Below are positions 33,025-40,318 of a stretch of 50,400 nt of DNA, one piece after another. Each line of letters starts with the position of its first letter. Position 1 is the stretch's first letter. The notes beneath the pieces were generated by a model. The model was not told where the DNA came from and did no database searches. It was given only the letters and a program-made list of their open reading frames with translations. Source of the stretch: an uncultured Lachnospiraceae bacterium (GTDB taxonomy: Bacteria; Bacillota; Clostridia; Lachnospirales; Lachnospiraceae); NCBI GenBank assembly GCA_910578715.1, contig CAJTRL010000023.1:1-50400 (forward strand), in the 5' to 3' direction. The position numbers were made by a program, and so were the translations under genes.

Positions 33025-34140
33025 ATGGCTTTCACGAATCTGGTTAAAAAAATGAATGAAAAAAGCATTGTTGCCTGTATGAGGGACGGAAAGGCGCACA
33101 CGAAACAGGAGCTGGCCAGGCTGACCGGGCTGAGTTTTCCGACGGCCGGAAAAATCGTGGAAGAACTGGCCGATGGCGGAATGCTTCTGCGCCTCGGCAC
33201 GGCACAGGAGAGTCCCGGAGGACGGAAGGCGGAGGTTTATCGGTTAAACCCTGATTTTGCCCATATATTGCTGCTATTTATACAGGAAAATACGGTTTAT
33301 TACCGGATTTGCGACGCGATGGGAGCGGTCAGGGAAGAAGGGCGGAAAACGCGGGAAGTGGAGCAGCAGAATATGGAGTGGCAGAAAGGGCCGCGGAGCA
33401 CGGAGCGGAGACAGGAGACGGAACAGCGGAAAGAGGAAACGCAAAATGCGGAACTGCAGAGGAAGGAGCGGTCCTGGCCCGGCATGGACGAACTGATGCT
33501 GGAATGTGTAAAAAAGGCGGTGGAGACGGACAGGAAAATATTCGCGGTATCGGCCGGCATTCCGGGAAGCGTGCACGACGGCACGATTTGCTGTATCGAC
33601 GGATATCCGGGGCTGGAAGGCCGGAATATCGCGGCGGAACTGGCGGCGGCTGTCGGAAAACCAGCGGCGGCCGGAAATAACATGAGTCTCGTCGCTCTGG
33701 GCATGGCGGAAATCCCGGGACAAAAGAGCGGGGAAACGCTTGTCTGTATTCATCTGGCAGATACCGGGCCGGGCATGGGAGCGGTGGTGAACGGAAGCGC
33801 TTTACAGGGGTTTAGCGGGTTTCAGGGAGAAGTCGGGTTCATGCCCTTGTATGGGGACGAAAACGTCCAGAAAATAGCGATGGATGGTTTTGACAAGGTA
33901 TCGCCGGGGGAATGTCTTGGAAAAATGGCGGCCTGTATCTGTACCGTGCTGAACCCGGAACGGGTTATTTGTTATCTGGAACGGGAGCAGTCCGGCCTTG
34001 CGGAAGATATTGTGCATTCCTGTCAGAAGTATCTGCCAGCCTATGCAGTGCCCCGGTTTGTATTCGACAGAAATTACAGGGAAGACTATTTTCACGGGCT
34101 GGCGGTAACGGGGATGGAGCTGATTTATGGAAAGGAGTAG
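33025..34140 (+). CDS. ROK family transcriptional repressor (XylR/NagC type, zinc motif missing)
   Basis: 371 residues. An N-terminal winged helix (KKMNEKSIVACMRDG, TKQELARLTGLSFPTAGKIVEEL, GGRKAEVYRLNP; residues 8-80) is followed by a ROK sugar-kinase-like domain (AVSAGIPGSVHDG, GRNIAAELAAAVGKPAAAGNNMSL, GPGMGAVVNGSALQGFSGFQGEVGFMPL). The C-x-C-G-x2-G-C zinc motif usually following the GH/GEVGH element is absent, and the usual His after GEVG is Phe. Between the two domains an unusual polar insert (about 105-150, rich in R/E/Q/T) interrupts the fold. By position it represses the xylan genes or its own operon in answer to a sugar; the leader module and MATE gene follow directly. Confidence 0.87.
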   Translation: MAFTNLVKKMNEKSIVACMRDGKAHTKQELARLTGLSFPTAGKIVEELADGGMLLRLGTAQESPGGRKAEVYRLNPDFAHILLLFIQENTVYYRICDAMGAVREEGRKTREVEQQNMEWQKGPRSTERRQETEQRKEETQNAELQRKERSWPGMDELMLECVKKAVETDRKIFAVSAGIPGSVHDGTICCIDGYPGLEGRNIAAELAAAVGKPAAAGNNMSLVALGMAEIPGQKSGETLVCIHLADTGPGMGAVVNGSALQGFSGFQGEVGFMPLYGDENVQKIAMDGFDKVSPGECLGKMAACICTVLNPERVICYLEREQSGLAEDIVHSCQKYLPAYAVPRFVFDRNYREDYFHGLAVTGMELIYGKE

Positions 34141-34227
34141 GTTGAAAAATCAAAGATTTTTCTACTGCGAATTTGTGCCTTTCAGGCCCAAATATCGCGG
34201 GCAGAGAGAAAGGAATGGTTATTAAGG
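34141..34227 (+). repeat. Leader module, type 1, copy C
   Basis: It begins in the base after the ROK stop codon: GTTGAAAAATC-AAA-GATTTTTCTAC, then TTTGTGCCTTTCAGGCCCAAA-like hairpin, ATATCGCGGGCAGAGAGAAAGG and AATGG up to the TTG start of the MATE gene. Almost identical to copy A, 33 kb away. Confidence 0.8.
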
Positions 34228-35571
34228 TTGAAAACGCTTGATATGACGCGGGGCAAGCCGTCCGCGCTATTGCTCCGCTTTTCCGTGCCGCTGATTCTGG
34301 GGAATCTGTTCCAGCAGTTGTATACGTTTGTGGACACGCTCATCATCGGGCGGAAACTCGGCGTTTCGGCGCTCGCCGCACTGGGAGCGGCGGAATGGCT
34401 TTGTTTTCTGATGTTTGGTTTTGTTCAGGGGCTGACCCAGGGATTTTCCATCGGGATATCCCGGAGCTTCGGAGAAGGGCAGAAGGATTTGGCACAGCAG
34501 GGCGTCTTTCAGGCGGTCTGTGCCTCTGCGGGGGCGGCGCTTCTCGTCACAGCGGCCGGACAGGGAATGCTCATGCCCTTGTTAAAATGGCTCAGGACGC
34601 CGGAAGAACTGCTGGAAGTGACTTACGCTTATCTGCAGATTCTGTACGGCGGAATTCCGGTTTCTTTTGCCTATAATATGACAGCGGCTATTCTGCGGGC
34701 TTTCGGAAACAGCAAAGCGCCCCTGTATGCGATGGTTATAGCGTCTTTTGTCAATATCTTTCTGGATATGCTGTTTGTGATGGGATGCGGATTCGGCATC
34801 CGGGGCGCCGCCTGGGGAACGCTGCTTTCCCAGTTATGTGCGTTTTTTGGCTGTATGGCCGCGCTTCGGAAAATAGAACAGGCGAGGGTGAAGCCGGAAA
34901 ACCGGAAGTTAAGAGGGCGGATGATTCTGGAACAGGTAAAGCTGGGCGTGCCGATGGGATTTCAGAATATCATTACGGCGGCGGGCGGACTGGCGGTACA
35001 GTCCGTCGTGAACGGTTTCGGCCTTCTGTTTCTCGCCGGATATACGGCGGCCAATAAATTGTACGGATTGTTGGAAATTGCCGCATCCTCGTATGGGTAT
35101 GCCATTTCCACCTATACGGCGCAGAACGCGGGGGCCGGGAAGAAAGAGCGAATCCGTTCGGGCATCCGGGCCGCACTCGTTATCGGGACGGTGAGTGCCT
35201 TGCTGATGTCTTTTGTGATGACAGTCTTTGGGAAGCCCATACTGGGGCTCTTTATCGCGGACAGCCGGATAGAGGCCGGGGCGGCTATTGAAATCGGATA
35301 TCAGTTTCTCTGTATACTTGCGGCCTTTTTTCCACTATTATATACGGTGTATATTCTGCGTTCCGGCATTCAGGGAATGGGCAATTCCGTGATGCCGATG
35401 CTGTCCAGCCTGATACAGGTTCTGATGCGCGTTGTATGCGCGCTGTGGCTGACAGGCATCATCGGAAACGGGGGTGTATTCTGGGGAGAAGTTATGGCGT
35501 GGCTCGGTGCGGACATTTTTCTTGCGGCGGCCTTGTGCGGCATGATGAAAAGCATATCAAAAGTTGAATAA
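34228..35571 (+). CDS. MATE family multidrug/metabolite exporter
   Basis: 447 residues with about twelve membrane segments. Opening GKPSALLLRFSVPLILGNLFQQLYTFVDTLIIGR is characteristic of clostridial MATE proteins, and the second half repeats it (GRMILEQVKLGVPMGFQNIITAAGGLAVQSVVNGFG). It should move an organic compound out in exchange for Na+ or H+; the substrate is unknown. The start is TTG 34228 (or ATG 34243), placed 14 bases after AGAAAGG of the leader module. Confidence 0.92.
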   Translation: MKTLDMTRGKPSALLLRFSVPLILGNLFQQLYTFVDTLIIGRKLGVSALAALGAAEWLCFLMFGFVQGLTQGFSIGISRSFGEGQKDLAQQGVFQAVCASAGAALLVTAAGQGMLMPLLKWLRTPEELLEVTYAYLQILYGGIPVSFAYNMTAAILRAFGNSKAPLYAMVIASFVNIFLDMLFVMGCGFGIRGAAWGTLLSQLCAFFGCMAALRKIEQARVKPENRKLRGRMILEQVKLGVPMGFQNIITAAGGLAVQSVVNGFGLLFLAGYTAANKLYGLLEIAASSYGYAISTYTAQNAGAGKKERIRSGIRAALVIGTVSALLMSFVMTVFGKPILGLFIADSRIEAGAAIEIGYQFLCILAAFFPLLYTVYILRSGIQGMGNSVMPMLSSLIQVLMRVVCALWLTGIIGNGGVFWGEVMAWLGADIFLAAALCGMMKSISKVE

Positions 35572-35670
35572 ATACCGCGATTGAACTTTAACGAATGCAA
35601 AATAGAAGCGGGTGGATTTGAAAAAATGGAAAGACAGGTACGGCGAAATGTTCGCGGAATGGAGGATATT

Positions 35671-36576
35671 ATGGAATGGATTACGGTTTTACGGCGGGCA
35701 ATTGCCTATATGGAAGCACACCTTCTGGAAGAAATAAATGCCGCCGATGTGGCGGAGGAACTGCATATTTCCTCCTTTTATCTGCAAAAGGGATTCAAAA
35801 TTATGACAGGCTATTCCGTCGGGGAATATATCCGGTGCCGCAGACTTTATCTGGCCGCGCTGGATATTCTGTCCGGGAAAGAAAAGGTCATCGAAACGGC
35901 TTATAAGTACCGCTATGATACGCCGGAGAGCTTCACGAAAGCCTTTACCCGTTTTCACGGCATTTCGCCCGTTCAGGCGAGAAAGGACGCTTCCGCCATA
36001 CACACTTTTCTGCCCTTAAAAATCAGCGTCGAGATTCGGGGCGGAGAGGAAATGGACTATATGCTGGAAAAAGTGTGCGATTTCCGGGTTATCGGTCTGG
36101 AGCGGACTTTTTCCTTTGAAAATACTTATGAAGAACTTCCGAAATTCTGGGAAGCGTTTCGGAGAACTTACGGGGACGTTCTTTTTCAGGGGAAAAAACC
36201 GGAAAATGCGCTGGAACAGGCAGTTTGCGACTATCATATCGGCGAATACGGCGTCTGTATCGATGAAGGGCAAAAGGGAGCGGAAGAGGGGCTGCGCTAT
36301 ATGATTGCCGGCGCGTATACCGGAGGAGCCGTGCCGGAGGGGATGAGCGTATTTGCCTTCCCGGATATGGAATGGGCCAGGTTCCGGTGCTGTGGGAGGA
36401 TGCCCCATGCGTTACAGGATGTGAATACGAAAATATACAGGGAGTGGCTGCCTGGTAACCCTGATTACGAGCCGGCTATGGCGGCGGATGTGGAATGGTA
36501 TGCGAAAGGCGATATGGATGCCGCGGATTACCGGAGCGAAATCTGGCTTCCGGTCAGAAGGAAGGAAAGCAGATAA
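35671..36576 (+). CDS. AraC family regulator with GyrI-like effector domain
   Basis: 301 residues. Unusually for AraC proteins the DNA-binding part is N-terminal: VLRRAIAYMEAHLLEEINAADVAEELHISSFYLQKGFK, then IETAYKYRYDTPESFTKAFTRFHGISPVQAR (residues 5-105). The C-terminal 155 residues form a GyrI-like small-molecule-binding domain (MLEKVCDFRVIGLERTFSF, WEAFRRTYG, YMIAGAYTG, EWLPGNPDYEPAMAADVEWY). Members such as Rob/BltR-like regulators sense drugs or lipophilic compounds and control exporters, which fits the MATE gene before it and the ABC exporter after it. RBS GGAGG is 5 bases before ATG 35671; longer in-frame starts lack one. Confidence 0.9.
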   Translation: MEWITVLRRAIAYMEAHLLEEINAADVAEELHISSFYLQKGFKIMTGYSVGEYIRCRRLYLAALDILSGKEKVIETAYKYRYDTPESFTKAFTRFHGISPVQARKDASAIHTFLPLKISVEIRGGEEMDYMLEKVCDFRVIGLERTFSFENTYEELPKFWEAFRRTYGDVLFQGKKPENALEQAVCDYHIGEYGVCIDEGQKGAEEGLRYMIAGAYTGGAVPEGMSVFAFPDMEWARFRCCGRMPHALQDVNTKIYREWLPGNPDYEPAMAADVEWYAKGDMDAADYRSEIWLPVRRKESR

Positions 36577-36783
36577 GGCGTATGTATGCGGCCGGGGAAA
36601 CTGACGGCGTGTTTGTGTCATTTTATGTCGGCGTGGCGGCAGTTTGCGTGCCGGCCTCTTGCCGTCCTGCGGTGAATATGTTATTTTCGGAACAGAAAGA
36701 GAGTGTGTAAGCGCCTGACTTGCGGAGAAGATTTGGATATCAGGGCGCTGGAGGCCTGAGAAAAACGGCAGATGGGGGTTCGT

Positions 36784-37221
36784 TTGAAAATAGAAATCAA
36801 TGTGGATGAAAATATAGCGGATACGCATATCGTAATTTCCTGTAAAAAGCTGACGCCGGAGCTTAAACGGCTGCTTGCGATGCTGCATATTCTCGATAAA
36901 CAGCTGGCTGTGAAAAAGGGAGAGGAAACCTATTTTCTTGACGTCTCCGAAGCGGTTTATATCGAGTCCGTGGACCGGAAATCCTTTATCTATACGAAAA
37001 AGGAAACGTATGAATCGGATTTAAAACTCTATGAGCTGGAACAGCAGCTGGAAGAGTGCGGTTTTTTCCGGGCGAGCAAGTCCTGTCTGGTGCAGCTGGG
37101 CTATATCAAATCTCTGCGCGCGGACATTAACCGGAGAATCCGCGTGACTTTGGAAAATGGCGAGCAGCTTGTCGTTTCCAGACAATATGCGGAGGCGCTG
37201 AAAAAGAAACTGGGCTTATGA
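36784..37221 (+). CDS. LytTR-domain DNA-binding regulator (receiver-less), second copy
   Basis: 145 residues. N-terminal part KIEINVDENIADTHIVISCKKL with no receiver; LytTR domain from about residue 45 (EETYFLDVSEAVYIESVDRKSFIYTKKE, FFRASKSCLVQLGYIKSLRADINRRIRVTLENGE). The same architecture as the regulator at 1670 but clearly diverged. I favour TTG 36784 with GGGGG five bases upstream; ATG 36772 is in frame but has no ribosome site. A DUF3021 membrane protein and an ABC exporter follow in the same direction, so this is a regulator-membrane-partner-transporter operon. Confidence 0.87.
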   Translation: MKIEINVDENIADTHIVISCKKLTPELKRLLAMLHILDKQLAVKKGEETYFLDVSEAVYIESVDRKSFIYTKKETYESDLKLYELEQQLEECGFFRASKSCLVQLGYIKSLRADINRRIRVTLENGEQLVVSRQYAEALKKKLGL

Positions 37222-37269
37222 ACTTATCGCGCCGGAATGGGAAGGTTTGGCAAAGGAGGCCGGGATAGA

Positions 37270-37758
37270 ATGGAAGAACGGAAAACAGTGTTTGATTATA
37301 TTGGCCAGGTGTTTATGATATTCGGATTCACCGTGTTGATTCTGCTGGCATTCAGCCTGATATTTGGGGAGGGAGCGAAAGGCTACTCGACTATTTTTTC
37401 TTTTGGAAGCGAAGGCATCGGCACGGATACGCTGCTGCAGTTTCTGCTGGCGTCGGTCATTACTGTGACGCTGCGGATGCTTTTTTTTACGGATATCCTG
37501 TTTAAAAACATGCGCCTCGCCCCCCGCACGGTTGGCATGGTGTTTTCGGAGCTTTTTGCAATTATCGTGCTGGTAATGATATTTGGATGGTTTCCGATGA
37601 AGGAAGGGCTGCCCTGGTTCATGTTTTTTCTGTCCTTCGGCGTATGCTTTGCGGTCAGTATACTGGTGACCGTCTGCCGGGAACGGATGGAAAACAGGCG
37701 GATGGAGGAAGCGCTGGAAAAGGCGAAAAGGAAAATGTCCGGTTCGTCAGAAAAATAA
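37270..37758 (+). CDS. DUF3021 family four-helix membrane protein, second copy
   Basis: 162 residues with four hydrophobic segments (YIGQVFMIFGFTVLILLAFSL, LLQFLLASVITVTLRMLFF, VFSELFAIIVLVMIFGWF, FMFFLSFGVCFAVSILVTV) and a Lys/Glu-rich coiled tail (ERMENRRMEEALEKAKRK). This is the partner of the LytTR regulator 48 bases upstream. Family function is not established; proposed role is membrane control of the regulator. RBS AGGAGG is 10 bases before ATG 37270, better than ATG 37237. Confidence 0.83.
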   Translation: MEERKTVFDYIGQVFMIFGFTVLILLAFSLIFGEGAKGYSTIFSFGSEGIGTDTLLQFLLASVITVTLRMLFFTDILFKNMRLAPRTVGMVFSELFAIIVLVMIFGWFPMKEGLPWFMFFLSFGVCFAVSILVTVCRERMENRRMEEALEKAKRKMSGSSEK

Positions 37759-37836
37759 AATATGGACAGGATAAAACTGCAAATGCGGAAGATGGAAGAG
37801 AACGAAGCAGAATTGCGAATGCGAAAGGTAGGAAAA

Positions 37837-38751
37837 ATGGAGATGACGAAAAAAGAGGATGGCAGAACGGTTACGCAGACGGCGGCGGGACATATCATCG
37901 AACTGACGGACGTCGTGCAGCGGTTTGGTGAAAAAGATGTGCTGAAAGACATTACGCTCCGGGTGGAATCCGGGGAAATCTTCGGACTGCTCGGCCCTTC
38001 CGGAGCCGGGAAAACGACGATAATTAAAATCGTGACAGGTCAGCTTCGACCGACGGAGGGGAACGCGGTGACAAACGGGGTGCCGGCGGATAAAATGACG
38101 GGGAAGGCATACCGCCGAATCGGTATGATGATGGATGTTCCGGGACTGTACGAGAGGCTGAGCTGTTATGATAATCTGAAACTGTTTGCCAGACTCTATG
38201 CGGTGAAGGAAAAACGAATCCGGGAAGTGCTGGAAAAGGTCGGCCTTTTGGAGGCGGCGAGGCGTCCGGTGGAAAAACTGTCCAAAGGCATGAAGGGACG
38301 GCTTGCGCTGGCGCGGGCGGTCATGAACGAGCCGGATATTCTTTTTCTGGACGAACCGACGAGCGGACTCGACCCGGCAACGGCCAATCGGATTCACGAA
38401 CTGATTCTGGAAGAACAGGCGAAGGGAACAACCGTATTTCTGACGACGCATAACATGGCGGAGGCGGAAAAGCTGTGCCGGCATATTGCGCTTCTGCATG
38501 AGGGAAATATCATAGAATACGGCGGGCCGGAAGAAATATGCCGCAGATACAATCATAAGAAGCAGATTTTAGTGCGGCTGTACGATGGCAGAACGATGGT
38601 ATGTCCTTATGACAGAAAAGCCGGCGGCGATAAGGAAACGGCGGAAATGATTCGGCAATATCTGGAATCGGGCATGGTAGAGACAATTCATTCCACGGAG
38701 CCCAGTCTGGAAACGGTCTTTATGGAGCTGACCGGGAAAAAACTTTGTTGA
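37837..38751 (+). CDS. ABC exporter, ATP-binding subunit
   Basis: About 304 residues. Walker A GPSGAGKTT, signature LSKGMKGR, Walker B ILFLDEPTSGLDP and H-loop TTHNMAEAE are intact; the signature LSKGM and the C-terminal extension (ILVRLYDGRTM, ETVFMEL) are those of ABC-2 drug/peptide exporters. The start is uncertain: ATG 37837 has GGTAGG a few bases upstream and gives a normal N-terminus, while ATG 37762 would add 25 charged residues. It pairs with the permease 21 bases downstream. Confidence 0.9.
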   Translation: MEMTKKEDGRTVTQTAAGHIIELTDVVQRFGEKDVLKDITLRVESGEIFGLLGPSGAGKTTIIKIVTGQLRPTEGNAVTNGVPADKMTGKAYRRIGMMMDVPGLYERLSCYDNLKLFARLYAVKEKRIREVLEKVGLLEAARRPVEKLSKGMKGRLALARAVMNEPDILFLDEPTSGLDPATANRIHELILEEQAKGTTVFLTTHNMAEAEKLCRHIALLHEGNIIEYGGPEEICRRYNHKKQILVRLYDGRTMVCPYDRKAGGDKETAEMIRQYLESGMVETIHSTEPSLETVFMELTGKKLC

Positions 38752-38772
38752 GAGAAAGGCAAGGGTATTGAT

Positions 38773-39465
38773 ATGAAAAATACAGGAGCGGTTTTTTGGA
38801 AACAGGCAAAAGATACTTTAAAGAATAAAACAATTCTGATTCAGTTTATTATGTTTCCCATGCTGGCGGTGGTGATGGAATATTTTATGAAAATAGAGGG
38901 AATGCCGGAACATTTTTTCGTCAAAATGTTTTCCGCCATGTATGTCGGAATGGCGCCGCTTGTCAGTATGGCGGCGGTACTGGCGGAAGAAAAGGAAATG
39001 TGTACGCTGAAAATACTGATGATGTCCGACGTGAAGCCTTTCGAATATCTGCTCGGAACGGGGAGCTGTATCTGGGCCGCCTGTATGCTTGGGTCGTGCG
39101 TTTTCGGCCTGGCTGGAGAGTATCAGGGGAAACTGTTTTTGGCTTTTCTGCTGATTATGGCCGTGGGAACGGCGGCATCCATCCTAATCGGGGCGGCCAT
39201 CGGCACATGGAGCAGAAATCAGATGATGGCTACATCTATCGGCGTTCCGGCCATGCTGTTTTTTTCATTTCTGCCCATGCTGTCTAATTTTAACGAAACC
39301 ATAGGTCGGATTGCAAAAGTCACCTACTCGGAACAGGTCAGCCTTCTGATTAACGGTCTGGGGCAGCGTTCGGCCGGATTTGAGAATATTGCGGTCCTGT
39401 TTCTGAATATTGCCGCGGCATTTGGATGTTTTGCGCTGGCTTACAGGAGGTGCGGGCTGGGGTAG
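38773..39465 (+). CDS. ABC-2 type exporter permease
   Basis: 230 residues with about six membrane segments (ILIQFIMFPMLAVVMEYFM, AMYVGMAPLVSMAAVLAEEKE, FLAFLLIMAVGTAASILIGAAIG, FLNIAAAFGCFALAYRR). The cytoplasmic EEKEMCTLKILMMSDVKPFEYLLG loop is typical of ABC-2 permeases. Substrate unknown: an antimicrobial, lipid or peptide is likely from the LytTR/AraC-GyrI context. The start lies 13 bases after GAGAGAAAGG, the ending of the leader family, with a GGTATTGAT spacer. A strong terminator follows. Confidence 0.87.
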   Translation: MKNTGAVFWKQAKDTLKNKTILIQFIMFPMLAVVMEYFMKIEGMPEHFFVKMFSAMYVGMAPLVSMAAVLAEEKEMCTLKILMMSDVKPFEYLLGTGSCIWAACMLGSCVFGLAGEYQGKLFLAFLLIMAVGTAASILIGAAIGTWSRNQMMATSIGVPAMLFFSFLPMLSNFNETIGRIAKVTYSEQVSLLINGLGQRSAGFENIAVLFLNIAAAFGCFALAYRRCGLG

Positions 39466-39492
39466 GGAATATGCTGAGGCTATGAAAGGAAT

Positions 39493-39522
39493 AAGGGAAA
39501 ATCCATGTATGGATTTTCCCTT
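39493..39522 (+). terminator. Strong intrinsic terminator closing the exporter operon
   Basis: A perfect 13-bp stem (AAGGGAAAATCCA / TGGATTTTCCCTT) on tetraloop TGTA, 27 bases after the permease stop and ending in a T-rich stretch. Confidence 0.8.
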
Positions 39523-39629
39523 TAACTTTTCCAATGTAAAATATGCCGGATTATTCCCGCGGGCAACGGGCCAAAGTTATGTTTGCATGAAATTGGCGAC
39601 TGCCGTGGGGTATTTCACTGTGAGACAAC

Positions 39630-39812
39630 TTATTCTTTGACTCGGTCAAGCTCTGTAAGGTTTATGCCAGAAGCAGTTAAAAAGACTTTCAATTCAACAT
39701 ACCTTACTTTCATGGATTTATAGGATTCGCTTTCTTTGTCGGATAATAACATATAACCCTGAAGTCTTGAAAATTCTTCAATAGATATTTTAAGCATTTC
39801 TTTTTCACTCAT
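39630..39812 (-). CDS. Small conserved hypothetical protein
   Basis: 60 residues, highly charged and predicted alpha-helical (MSEKEMLKISIEEFSRLQGY, then SDKESESYKSMKVRYVELK and a short ASGINLTELDRVKE end). I know proteins of this kind only as hypotheticals of Lachnospiraceae, from memory. No membrane segment, no cysteine. The start at 39812 has GGGTGA 8 bases upstream; a TTG at 39818 is also in frame. Promoter TTTACA-17-TATACT lies just upstream, so it is expressed alone. Confidence 0.6.
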   Translation of the reverse strand: MSEKEMLKISIEEFSRLQGYMLLSDKESESYKSMKVRYVELKVFLTASGINLTELDRVKE

Positions 39813-39860
39813 CCACAATCACCCGCTTTCTGTATGATTTTGTTATCCGTTGATAAATAA

Positions 39861-39889
39861 AGTATAACAGAATATATAAAAGGTGTAAA
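39861..39889 (-). promoter_or_regulatory. Promoter of the 60-residue protein gene
   Basis: Minus strand: TTTACA (39889-39884), exactly 17 bases, TATACT (39866-39861); about 50 bases before the start codon. Five of six matches in each box. Confidence 0.65.
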
Positions 39890-39896
39890 GTTTTCC

Positions 39897-40151
39897 TTAC
39901 CGCTCTTCTTCTCCCGCAAGTTCCTTCAACGCTTCCTCACGCCGCTTTTTCCATATTCCATAGAACCATATGAGGAGCCAGAGCACAATCGGAAGCCCGA
40001 TTGTAGCGACCAGACAGGCGGCAAACAGCCTGTCTGCACCCGGAAAATCGAGAAAGGCGCTGATGAGCGTAACAACATATAGAAGAACTAAAATGACAAC
40101 ACAAAGAAGTGCGGCAATTCGTTTTGGCGTACTTTTTTTATGGGTATTCAT
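39897..40151 (-). CDS. Small two-helix membrane protein
   Basis: 84 residues: two membrane segments (IAALLCVVILVLLYVVTLISAF and LFAACLVATIGLPIVLWLLIWFYGIW) between a basic N-terminus (NTHKKSTPKR) and a charged tail (KKRREEALKELAGEEER). Resembles membrane-associated hypothetical proteins of Clostridia; function unknown. RBS GGGAG is 7 bases before ATG. Its leader is a complete type-2 leader module, with promoter TTGCAA-16-TATAAT on the minus strand (40270-40243). Confidence 0.65.
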   Translation of the reverse strand: MNTHKKSTPKRIAALLCVVILVLLYVVTLISAFLDFPGADRLFAACLVATIGLPIVLWLLIWFYGIWKKRREEALKELAGEEER

Positions 40152-40217
40152 GGTTTGCTCCCATCTGTCTGCTTTAGCAGGCACTCAAATCAATAGTTGA
40201 AAATTTTAATTTTCAAC
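40152..40217 (-). repeat. Leader module, type 2, copy E
   Basis: Minus strand: GTTGAAAATT-AA-AATTTTCAAC hairpin (40217-40196), TATTGATTTGAGTG, hairpin CTGC-TAAA-GCAG, then CAGATGGGAG before the start codon. Identical to copy D (14081-14134) at most positions, with matching spacing, although copy D belongs to an unrelated HAD gene. Confidence 0.78.
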
Positions 40218-40242
40218 CTTTGTTCCTATTTGTTTTTTTTCA

Positions 40243-40270
40243 TTATAGGGCTGTAACGGACAGATTGCAA
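40243..40270 (-). promoter_or_regulatory. Promoter of the small membrane protein gene
   Basis: Minus strand: TTGCAA (40270-40265), 16 bases, perfect TATAAT (40248-40243), placed about 90 bases before the start and in front of the leader hairpin. Confidence 0.5.
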
Positions 40271-40275
40271 GAATG

Positions 40276-40318
40276 AAAATGCCGGAAACGCGTTTCAGGC
40301 GCACGGTTCCGGCATTTT
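40276..40318 (-). terminator. Terminator overlapping the end of the histidine kinase gene
   Basis: A 12-bp stem AAAATGCCGGAA (40276-40287) with TTCCGGCATTTT (40307-40318). Its inner arm includes the last kinase codons. T-runs exist on both strands, so it may work in both directions. Confidence 0.65.
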
